Shown in pieces: positions 8,009 through 14,113 of a stretch of 14,468 nucleotides of DNA (positions are counted from its first letter, which is position 1; every line of letters begins with the position of its first letter). The position numbers and the translations under genes were made by a program. Source of the stretch: Anaerolineales bacterium (GTDB taxonomy: Bacteria; Chloroflexota; Anaerolineae; Anaerolineales; Villigracilaceae); assembly GCA_029933275.1 (NCBI GenBank), contig JAOZOM010000022.1, positions 1 to 14,468 on the forward strand. The letters run 5' to 3'. The notes under the pieces were generated by a model. It searched no databases and was not told where the DNA came from. It saw only the letters and a program-made list of their open reading frames with translations.

Positions 8009-9241
8009 TTACCGCGCACCCATTTCATCCTCTTTCATTTCAACAGAAGCAATCCGAGACCGAACACTCTCTGCTAAAGCAAGAATTCCACGACTTGCCG
8101 GTTGTGTTTTATTTCCTAAGATAAAGGGAACCCCTCGATTAACAGAAGGAATAACAATCCGTTCGTCAAGAGGAATTATAGCGGCAATCTCTGTCTTGAG
8201 GTTCTCACCTATTTTTTCAGGCGTAATACCAATACGCTTATCATAACGATTCATCGCAAAAACGATACGTTCCCTATCAACACCCAAAGACGATGCCAAA
8301 TCAAGAAATAGTCTTGTATTTTTAATCGCTGGTATTTCCTGTGTGGCAACCAAAACAATGATGTCACTTTCATCAATAGATGATAAAACAACATCGGTCA
8401 ATAATGAAGGAGTATCAACTATCACATAAGCATATAAACGGCGAAGATATTGCAATATTTGTAGAAAATCTTTGCCTGATACTGCCTCTGCTTGCTCCGG
8501 ACGGGAGGGTGCAGCTAAAACATGCACACCTGAGGCATTATGTTTAATCATAACGTCTCCAACAATTTCCGGATCCAGCTCATCAACTATCGAGGCTAAA
8601 TCCAAAATTGTATTTTTACCTTGCTCGTTAATGAAAATGGCGACATCACCAAATTGTAGGTTTCCATCTACTATTACCGCACGAGTTTCATCATTATGGA
8701 GAGCAATGCCAAGATTAACCGCCAAAGTTGTACAGCCCAAACCTCCTTTAGGCGCATAAACCACAACAATTTTCCCCTGAGATGAAGAGATACTCGGGAT
8801 AGACGGCAAACCACTACTTGTTACATTAGATGCCGTTCCCCCCTTTGCTCTCTCTTGGTGCGCCATCGTTCCTGCTCGCCGAATAGCCGAAATTAACTCA
8901 TCTCCCATAGGCGGCTTCGTGAGAAAATCTCGAGCTCCGGCTAACATTGCACGACGCATATAATTCGGATCCCCCTGTACAGATAGAATAATCACCTGAA
9001 CAAAAGATCTCTTTTGTCGTATAGCTTCTGTAGCCGCAATACCATCCATATCGGGCATATTAATATCCATCAGGATAACATCAGGCTCAACCTCTTGAGC
9101 AATATCAATTGCCTCTCTACCTGTACGCGCCACCCCAACAACTTCTACATCAGACTCAAATTGAAGAAGTTTTCGAACATTTTCTCTTGTTTCTGCTACA
9201 TCATCAACAATTAGCACTCTAAATTTATCAGTAGAAGCCAT
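8009..9241 (-). CDS. cpaE: Receiver-domain / MinD-like ATPase, pilus localisation protein CpaE (TadZ)
   Basis: This 410-residue protein combines a response-regulator receiver domain (7-125) with a ParA/MinD-type ATPase domain (about 156-395), the CpaE/TadZ architecture that places the Tad pilus machinery in the cell. The receiver keeps the usual catalytic set: Asp13/Asp14, phospho-acceptor Asp59 in LMDINMPDMDG (57-67), Ser87 and Lys109 in LTKPP. A Ser/Gly-rich linker (135-155) joins the domains. The ATPase has the deviant Walker A KGGLGCTT (165-172) with the signature Lys165, but Cys170 replaces the usual second Lys, so ATP binding may be altered; Walker A loss is known among TadZ proteins. 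Walker A' is VDGNLQFGDVAIF (191-203), and VIVDTPSLLTD marks the Walker B region. ATG 9241 has GGAG 6 nt upstream. The gene sits between cpaB (36 nt) and tadA (14 nt). Confidence 0.93.
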   Translation of the reverse strand: MASTDKFRVLIVDDVAETRENVRKLLQFESDVEVVGVARTGREAIDIAQEVEPDVILMDINMPDMDGIAATEAIRQKRSFVQVIILSVQGDPNYMRRAMLAGARDFLTKPPMGDELISAIRRAGTMAHQERAKGGTASNVTSSGLPSIPSISSSQGKIVVVYAPKGGLGCTTLAVNLGIALHNDETRAVIVDGNLQFGDVAIFINEQGKNTILDLASIVDELDPEIVGDVMIKHNASGVHVLAAPSRPEQAEAVSGKDFLQILQYLRRLYAYVIVDTPSLLTDVVLSSIDESDIIVLVATQEIPAIKNTRLFLDLASSLGVDRERIVFAMNRYDKRIGITPEKIGENLKTEIAAIIPLDERIVIPSVNRGVPFILGNKTQPASRGILALAESVRSRIASVEMKEDEMGAR

Positions 9242-9277
9242 GTATACTCCGCGAGTCTTTGATTATATTTTTCTATA

Positions 9278-10369
9278 TTATTGTGCAGGTTGGGTAGAGT
9301 CATTTTCTAAAGAAGGTTCTACCAAAGCATCGATGCGAGGTTCAGGACCATACGGTAATTTTGCAGGCACTGGAATAGCATACTGGCTGAGGAGGAATTG
9401 TAATGTCGCAGCTTCTGTTTCTACTCTAGATGTGTCGTTTGCTCCGCGCAGGGTCAAAGTCAATTGAGCCCCTCCATATAACATATAAGTCAACGAGGTC
9501 GCGTCTTGAGGAGAAACAATTAAAGTAACGATATCTGGAGCATCCGGAGCGGGAGGGGTGTCTCCCTGCGCAGGAGGAGTTTCTTCTTCCCCTTGATTAG
9601 CAACTTGCTCCCCCTCAACAGGAAAATTCCCTAACTTTAACACAGTGACATCTTGAAAAATTGTCTGGCAAACTGGGCGAGGACGTTGATCTTCTGCAGG
9701 AACGATATAAATAGGTTGCTGGAAAGTTGGGTCAAGCTCAACTCGCCCCTGAGCGGAACCCGATTCCTCACTTGTCTGCCCCGCACTCACACTAGCAGAT
9801 AAACTGGGAGCCTCTGATGGTTTAAAACCAGATTGCGAAACAAAAGCTGTTCTGTTTGGTAAGATGGATTGAAAACCTGAATCTATATCAACAAAAAGGA
9901 AGCAAGCAATGACATTTACATGAGCACCATCAGCAACCCCGTAGGCAACAGACGATAAACGAGAGGTGGGAATTGAAATCGCTGTCATTCCCGGTGAGAT
10001 CAAATTCACCCACTCAGGACCTGTTGAAGCAATAGCCCCCGCTTCACCTATCATTGGCTGTGTAATAACAACACCTTGCTCAATAGGATATTTAGCAAAT
10101 TTTCCAACAAGCTGATCTTCTCTTTGGTCATATCGGAACATCACACCAAAATCTGTTCCCTCTGGCAAAGATATTGATCCCAAAACATCCTCCGTAATCT
10201 CTGCCCCTTGTGGGATGCTTTGCTGGGCAATTACGATTTCAACCAAAGCTGGAGCAGGGGCGGCTGCTTCTTCTGTCGTCTTAGATTGATTTTTAAAAAA
10301 CAAAAACGCTCCCGCCAAAGCAACAAGCAAAATTAACGCTAAGTAGATGAAAACTCTTCCGCGACGCAT
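9278..10369 (-). CDS. cpaB: Flp pilus assembly protein CpaB/RcpC (SAF domain)
   Basis: This 363-residue protein matches CpaB/RcpC: a single N-terminal membrane anchor (7-25), an Ala/Pro-rich spacer (34-42), then an SAF domain (43-108) with VEIVIAQQSIPQGAEITEDV (43-62) and YPIEQGVVITQPMI (94-107). The RcpC-type domain follows (about 118-312; SPGMTAISIP, 125-134; YGVADGAHVNVIACF, 143-157). Ser/Gly/Glu-rich (185-208) and Pro/Glu/Gln-rich (255-279) insertions look like flexible linkers. The C-terminal tail (318-363) ends in an acidic, Gln/Pro-rich stretch. SAF domains bind glycan-like ligands in other proteins, so CpaB may anchor the pilus base in the cell wall; this is an inference. ATG 10369 has AGGAG 6 nt upstream. 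It is the first gene of the assembly operon, behind its own extended -10 promoter and the flp terminator. Confidence 0.9.
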   Translation of the reverse strand: MRRGRVFIYLALILLVALAGAFLFFKNQSKTTEEAAAPAPALVEIVIAQQSIPQGAEITEDVLGSISLPEGTDFGVMFRYDQREDQLVGKFAKYPIEQGVVITQPMIGEAGAIASTGPEWVNLISPGMTAISIPTSRLSSVAYGVADGAHVNVIACFLFVDIDSGFQSILPNRTAFVSQSGFKPSEAPSLSASVSAGQTSEESGSAQGRVELDPTFQQPIYIVPAEDQRPRPVCQTIFQDVTVLKLGNFPVEGEQVANQGEEETPPAQGDTPPAPDAPDIVTLIVSPQDATSLTYMLYGGAQLTLTLRGANDTSRVETEAATLQFLLSQYAIPVPAKLPYGPEPRIDALVEPSLENDSTQPAQ

Positions 10370-10428
10370 AAGTAGCTCCTCTCCTTACTTCGGACACTTT
10401 TATCAACATACAAATGATATAAATATGA

Positions 10429-10444
10429 GTAATGAATTATAGCA
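10429..10444 (-). promoter_or_regulatory. Extended -10 promoter of the cpaB operon
   Basis: On the minus strand TGC-TATAAT occupies 10444-10436, a consensus -10 preceded by the TGn extension, with transcription predicted to start near 10429. The -35 region (near 10459-10464) is weak, which is tolerated by extended -10 promoters. It lies downstream of the flp terminator and about 60 nt upstream of the cpaB start, exactly where the assembly operon needs a promoter. Confidence 0.6.
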
Positions 10445-10467
10445 GGAAATTTATATAAAATGATAGG

Positions 10468-10509
10468 AAAAAGGTGGGACGCTGTCTTACGACAACGTCC
10501 CACCTTTTT
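10468..10509 (-). terminator. Strong terminator separating flp from the cpaB operon
   Basis: A perfect 14-bp inverted repeat (10468-10481 with 10496-10509; core AAGGTGGGACG / CGTCCCACCTT) encloses a centre that adds TGTC/GACA pairing after one C/A mismatch. The arms end in A5 and T5-6, so on either strand it looks like an intrinsic terminator. It starts 25 nt after the flp stop codon. It should release most pilin transcripts and limit readthrough into cpaB. Confidence 0.92.
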
Positions 10510-10534
10510 TATTAAAACAAATCTATTATTTAAA

Positions 10535-10684
10535 CTAATCAAGCGCACTATTCACGCTACTAAAAACATTACCAATGATCGGTCCGAGGATCAGCAATAC
10601 AGCAAGAACAACAACGGCTACCAAAACAAGAATCAACGCATACTCTACCAAACCTTGGCCTTTCTCTTTCGGGGAGAACAACAT
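10535..10684 (-). CDS. flp: Flp-family type IVb pilin (49 aa)
   Basis: This 49-residue gene encodes the major pilin of the Tad system. The sequence begins MLFSPKEKG and continues with QGLVEYALIL: a short basic leader, a Gly at -1 (residue 9), Glu at +5 (residue 14) and Tyr15. This is the Flp class III signal G/XXXXEY cut by a TadV/CpaA-type peptidase, leaving a mature pilin of about 40 residues. Residues 16-35 are a continuous hydrophobic helix (VLVAVVVLAVLLILG), followed by a short polar tail ending in NSALD. ATG 10684 has the full SD AAGGAGGT 8 nt upstream. A near-consensus promoter (10743-10770), a leader hairpin and a strong terminator make it a monocistronic, highly expressed unit. It lies between the histidine kinase gene and cpaB, as expected for a Flp pilin beside its assembly genes. 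It is short enough for standard gene callers to miss. Confidence 0.95.
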   Translation of the reverse strand: MLFSPKEKGQGLVEYALILVLVAVVVLAVLLILGPIIGNVFSSVNSALD

Positions 10685-10712
10685 GGGGAAACACCTCCTT
10701 CTTTTTATAATT

Positions 10713-10735
10713 TCTTCGGATTTATTATCCGAAGA
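10713..10735 (-). promoter_or_regulatory. 5'-leader hairpin of the flp mRNA
   Basis: A 9-bp perfect inverted repeat (TCTTCGGAT 10713-10721, ATCCGAAGA 10727-10735) with a 5-nt loop lies in the flp leader. The predicted transcription start is near 10736, so the hairpin would sit at the extreme 5' end of the message. It leaves the SD (10693-10700) free. Such 5'-terminal hairpins are known to slow decay of abundant messages; here that role is inferred. Confidence 0.6.
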
Positions 10736-10742
10736 TAATTAC

Positions 10743-10770
10743 ATTATAAACATCTTATAAAAAAAAACAA
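10743..10770 (-). promoter_or_regulatory. flp promoter
   Basis: On the minus strand TTGTTT (10770-10765) is separated by 16 bp from a consensus TATAAT (10748-10743), with a predicted start near 10736. A T-run extends from the -35 hexamer. A 7-bp inverted repeat (ACATCTT 10750-10756, AAGATGT 10779-10785) brackets the -35 element and may be a regulator site. Confidence 0.7.
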
Positions 10771-10785
10771 GGGGCTTAAAGATGT
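10750..10785. repeat. Inverted repeat around the flp -35 element (possible operator)
   Basis: ACATCTT (10750-10756) and AAGATGT (10779-10785) are perfect inverted copies whose centres are 29 bp apart, close to three helical turns. They straddle the flp -35 hexamer. The adjacent genes encode a DNA-binding response regulator, a natural candidate ligand. A chance match of 7 bp in AT-rich DNA is quite possible. Confidence 0.35.
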
Positions 10786-10810
10786 CTTTGCTTACAATTA
10801 TGAAAGCTGA

Positions 10811-11845
10811 TTAACTTCCTGCTGGAACAGAGAATACGACTCTTGTTCCCTTTCCTGCGGAACTGTCAATGTCGAAACTTCCACCTAACATTTCAACACG
10901 ATCACGAATAAGCTTCAACCCTAAACTGCTACTTTCATTGAGTGTATCAACGTCAAAACCTTTTCCATTGTCATCAACACTAACTTTTATCAGGCTATCT
11001 CCTACATCAACATAGACTTTTACAACGGAGGCATGGCTATGTCGCGAAGCATTCCCTAGGAGTTCCTGTAAGGCTCGAAATACCATTACTTCAAGATATG
11101 GCTCTAGTCTTCTTTCTGTTCCGGAGACAAGCAAGTTCATTTCTATGCCGGATTGTTCCTTAAAAGTTTCTGAATACCGGCGAATAGTCGGGATTAACCC
11201 TAAATCATCCAGCATCATGGGACGAAGCTCAAAGATGAAATTGCGGACTTTTTGGAAAGTACGCATTGCAGATGCTTTGAGGCTGTTTAGTTCATCTCGT
11301 GCTTGGTCCACATCTACAGATAAAAGACGCGTCGCTATTTCGGCTTGCAGAATGAAATTAGACAAAGCTTGGGCAGGACCATCGTGCATTTGCCGCGACA
11401 AACGCTGACGCTCAGATTCTTGCGCGTTAACAATCATCTCAATATTTGTAGCTTCGCTTCGTTTGCTTCCACCGGTTTGAGTTACATCTTGACTACCAGA
11501 ACCATTCGCTTGATTTAAAACTATTTTATAACGCTCAAGATGTGTTCTATCATTTTGTAATTTATCTAATTGACCACGCATCACAAGAAGGCGTTGTTGC
11601 GCATCCAAGGCAGAATCGTAAGCCATGCAAATTTCTTCAACAGACATTGACGATGAATCCGACTGAATTTGCTGCAAGTGAGCCGTAATCGCCGCGTTTC
11701 GTTGTGTTAGCTTCCCCACTTCGTCTTGGCTTTGCTCGATCATTATGGTTATTTCCCGTAATGATCCTTCTGTTTCATCAATTTCAGATTGAATATCAAG
11801 AATTTGAATTTCTTCTACATCTTGGTCGGGTTGAGATAAAACCAT
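10811..11845 (-). CDS. Cytosolic DegS-like sensor histidine kinase
   Basis: This 344-residue kinase belongs to the NarL-partner (HisKA_3) class and resembles DegS. It has no membrane span. Residues 10-112 are rich in Glu/Gln/Leu heptads and likely form a long coiled coil that serves as a cytosolic sensor and dimer region. A Ser/Gly/Thr linker (113-130) follows. The dimerisation/phosphoacceptor box is ESERQRLSRQMHDGPAQALS (143-162) with His154, including the DegS-like HDGPAQ signature. The HATPase_c domain has ELLGNASRHSHA (261-272, Asn265), VDDNGKGFD (290-298), SSLGLKLIRDRVEMLGG (306-322) and GKGTRVVFSVP (331-341). All kinase boxes look intact. ATG 11845 has AGGAG 9 nt upstream, and that SD overlaps the stop codon of the response regulator (TAGGAG), so the pair is translationally coupled. 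No clear terminator separates it from flp. The signal sensed is unknown. Confidence 0.93.
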   Translation of the reverse strand: MVLSQPDQDVEEIQILDIQSEIDETEGSLREITIMIEQSQDEVGKLTQRNAAITAHLQQIQSDSSSMSVEEICMAYDSALDAQQRLLVMRGQLDKLQNDRTHLERYKIVLNQANGSGSQDVTQTGGSKRSEATNIEMIVNAQESERQRLSRQMHDGPAQALSNFILQAEIATRLLSVDVDQARDELNSLKASAMRTFQKVRNFIFELRPMMLDDLGLIPTIRRYSETFKEQSGIEMNLLVSGTERRLEPYLEVMVFRALQELLGNASRHSHASVVKVYVDVGDSLIKVSVDDNGKGFDVDTLNESSSLGLKLIRDRVEMLGGSFDIDSSAGKGTRVVFSVPAGS

Positions 11846-11857
11846 GCTAATTCTCTC

Positions 11858-12562
11858 CTAAAAATCCTTTTCATCATCGTCACGCAACTGCACCCAGCCG
11901 CGTTTCAAAGCGTATACAACTGCCTGAGTGCGATCTTCAACACCAAATTTTCTTAAGATTGCAGTGACGTGATTTTTAACCGTTTGGTGGCTAATCCCCA
12001 ATAAAAGTGCAATTTCTTTATTACTCATCCCGCGAACAACGCAAGAAAGAACTTCCATCTCTCGCTTCGAAAGAGGATGAAAAGGCATACCGGGTTCACT
12101 ATAAGGACGATTGCTCTTAGTCGCCTTCATTTGGCTATTGATCCAAGCATCCAACTCTTCGCGAGAGAAGACTTGCTCGGCAATAACATATTTCCCCTTA
12201 TAAATTTCTCGTATGCTTTGGATTAAGCGTTGGGGACCAATCTCTTTCGCACAATATGCAGCAGCACCCGCTATGGCGGCGTGCAAAGCTTGCTCAAGAT
12301 CATCATACCCCGTTAACAACAAAACCCGCGTATTGAGTTTTTCCTGCACAACGCGGTGAGTGACTTGCTGCCCATTCATCCCCGGTAAATTAACATCAAG
12401 AACGGCAATATCGGGAGCGAGCGAGCGTATCATTTCTAACGCGTCTTCTCCGCTCGATGTTTGACCAATCACGGCTATATCAGGCTCTAAAGATAATGCG
12501 TCTACAACCCCTTGACGAAATAAAGGATGATCATCAATGACAACTAATTTGATTTTTTCCAT
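11858..12562 (-). CDS. NarL/LuxR-family response regulator (DegU-like)
   Basis: This 234-residue protein has a receiver domain (3-123) and a C-terminal LuxR-type helix-turn-helix (about 162-224), the NarL/DegU architecture of a DNA-binding response regulator. The receiver has Asp10/Asp11, phospho-acceptor Asp56 in VLDVNLPGMNG (54-64), Thr84 and Lys106. The HTH block is HPLSKREMEVLSCVVRGMSN (162-181), KEIALLLGISHQTVKNHV (182-199) and LRKFGVEDRTQAVVYA (203-218). It is followed 12 nt later by its DegS-like kinase. ATG 12562 has only a weak AAGAG site 4 nt upstream. The nearest plausible targets are its own promoter and the flp and cpaB promoters. Those targets are inferred from position only. 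Confidence 0.95.
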   Translation of the reverse strand: MEKIKLVVIDDHPLFRQGVVDALSLEPDIAVIGQTSSGEDALEMIRSLAPDIAVLDVNLPGMNGQQVTHRVVQEKLNTRVLLLTGYDDLEQALHAAIAGAAAYCAKEIGPQRLIQSIREIYKGKYVIAEQVFSREELDAWINSQMKATKSNRPYSEPGMPFHPLSKREMEVLSCVVRGMSNKEIALLLGISHQTVKNHVTAILRKFGVEDRTQAVVYALKRGWVQLRDDDEKDF

Positions 12563-12584
12563 GGCACTCTTATCCCTTGTATTT

Positions 12585-12599
12585 TCATCGAGTATAGCA
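12585..12599 (-). promoter_or_regulatory. Extended -10 promoter of the response-regulator operon
   Basis: On the minus strand TGC-TATACT covers 12599-12591, a good -10 with the TGn extension, about 29 nt before the response-regulator ATG. No good -35 is seen at the usual spacing. Two direct copies of CTTTGC (12611-12616 and 12632-12637, 21 bp apart) lie upstream. The motif resembles the cpaB promoter, which also has TGC before its -10. Confidence 0.5.
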
Positions 12600-12640
12600 C
12601 AGGACTTTCAGCAAAGCATTATAAGAAAATTGCAAAGACC

Positions 12641-14113
12641 TTAACGCACCCATTGATAAACGCTCATATTCTCGCCATTCATCAATAGAGCAAAAGGACT
12701 ATCCGTATTATACACAAGAGGCAGCCCTTCTGACAGGGTTTCATACCAAGAGGGAAAAACTATCAGATAATCTACTTCTTGGTCATTTAGATAAAGGGTA
12801 AGTTCTTCTTCATCCCGCAAAATGGAAATAACATCCGGAGAGACCAACCCGGCAAGATCAACGAGTTCACGCCCGTCAAAATAGCCAAGTGCGCCAATAT
12901 CGTGTGCGGCGATTAACGCGTCCGGCGGAAGGTTTTCGGCAACCCAATGCGCGGTGGTGACCATTTCACTTTCGATGAAGGCGACATCTTCAGCATAGGA
13001 TTTGGCACCCAGCCCATAGAAAGCAAACCAGACCAAAATAAGTGCGCTTCTCCACGCGAATGCACCTAGTTTTTTCCAATGCACACGGTGAGAATCGGCT
13101 AAAAGGCGAGAGAGTCCACTTAATCCCCAGAAAAAATAAATCGGCATGGCAGGAATCATATAACGCCCGTGCTGGTAAGTGACGGGGAGTTTCCACGCGT
13201 AGAGAGCAGCGTAGCCCAAAAACCAGAGTCCGCCTACGAGGGTGCCAACATCGCGACGGCGAAGAGCATGCCAACCAAAATAGAGCGCGGCAGGGAGCAA
13301 TAATGCGCCCGCACCAATCAGTGGAAGTTGCGCTTCGCCAAAAAAACGCGCCCAAAGAGGAGCCAGTTGCAAAGAGGCATATTCCGCTTGCTTGGCGTAA
13401 AAAGTATTCGGATAGGGAGTCCCCGTGATAGCAAGATTGAAAAACAGATAAAGCGCGAGAAAAACCCCGAAGCTGAGGAAGAGATTGAACAAATCTTGCA
13501 AAATTTTCTTAAACATCTTCCCCGAGAGCAAAATCACAACCACGACTGGACCCAATAACGTAACCCCGCCCGGACGCACCCAAATGCTGATACCGATTAG
13601 TGCACCGAAAAGAAAATAATTGCCTTTGCTTTCTGCCAAAAAGACCAAAACTGCCGCAACGAGGAGGGCGTAGAGCAAAGTTTCCATGCCAGAGAGAGAT
13701 GCCCAGAGCAAATGCCATTCTCCGAGCAAAAAGATGCCCGCCCACGGAAGTTCGGGGCGATATGCAGAGACAGTTTTGCGGAGAAACCGCTCGCCCAAAA
13801 GAGCAATTCCCCATAAAAACACACCGCCCAAAACAAACGCCCAGACATAAAACGAGATTTTCAACCAATAGCCCAAAGCAAGAAAAGCCGACCAAAGCGG
13901 GGCAGTGGAACCGCCCGAAGTTTGCCCCTCCCAAAATGCCCATTGTCCCCACGCGGCGAAATTCCGCGCGTAGGTTTGGTGAATCCACGCATCATCAAGC
14001 GGGAAGCCGATGCGAAATTTCAAATGACTGGCAAGCAAATAAATGCCCAAATTGAACGCGGCAACAAGGGCGAGTATCCCCGCGTCTTTTCGGGAAATTT
14101 TATTCGATGGCAA
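12641..14113 (-). CDS. GT-C-type membrane glycosyltransferase-like protein
   Basis: This 490-residue integral membrane protein has an N-terminal span (about 12-30), then FRIGFPLDDAWIHQTYARN (33-51). The Asp-Asp pair at 40/41 is the position of the acidic catalytic motif in the first extracytoplasmic loop of GT-C enzymes. The pattern DDAWI..YARN...G......EG.TSGGSTAPLW resembles AftB-like arabinofuranosyltransferases and other polyprenyl-sugar users. Roughly ten hydrophobic segments follow to about residue 373. The soluble C-terminal part (about 380-490) has ALIAAHDIGALGYFDGRELV (split: ALIAAHDIGALG then YFDGRELVDLAGL) and ends MSVYQWVR. The start is TTG at 14113 with AAGGAG 9 nt upstream; it overlaps the end of the upstream gene by 14 bp. 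The donor and acceptor sugars cannot be inferred, and glycosylation of cell-wall polymer or pilus is possible. Confidence 0.8.
   Translation of the reverse strand: MPSNKISRKDAGILALVAAFNLGIYLLASHLKFRIGFPLDDAWIHQTYARNFAAWGQWAFWEGQTSGGSTAPLWSAFLALGYWLKISFYVWAFVLGGVFLWGIALLGERFLRKTVSAYRPELPWAGIFLLGEWHLLWASLSGMETLLYALLVAAVLVFLAESKGNYFLFGALIGISIWVRPGGVTLLGPVVVVILLSGKMFKKILQDLFNLFLSFGVFLALYLFFNLAITGTPYPNTFYAKQAEYASLQLAPLWARFFGEAQLPLIGAGALLLPAALYFGWHALRRRDVGTLVGGLWFLGYAALYAWKLPVTYQHGRYMIPAMPIYFFWGLSGLSRLLADSHRVHWKKLGAFAWRSALILVWFAFYGLGAKSYAEDVAFIESEMVTTAHWVAENLPPDALIAAHDIGALGYFDGRELVDLAGLVSPDVISILRDEEELTLYLNDQEVDYLIVFPSWYETLSEGLPLVYNTDSPFALLMNGENMSVYQWVR

Noticed and set aside
10761..10785. T9 run after CCCCTTG as terminator of the histidine kinase gene
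   Set aside because: The only stem before the T-run is 3 bp (AAG/CTT); the run is better explained as part of the flp -35 region.
13600..14055. 151-codon plus-strand frame with basic, Pro-rich composition
   Set aside because: It lies antisense within the GT-C gene, has no ribosome site, and its composition reflects the complement of hydrophobic codons.
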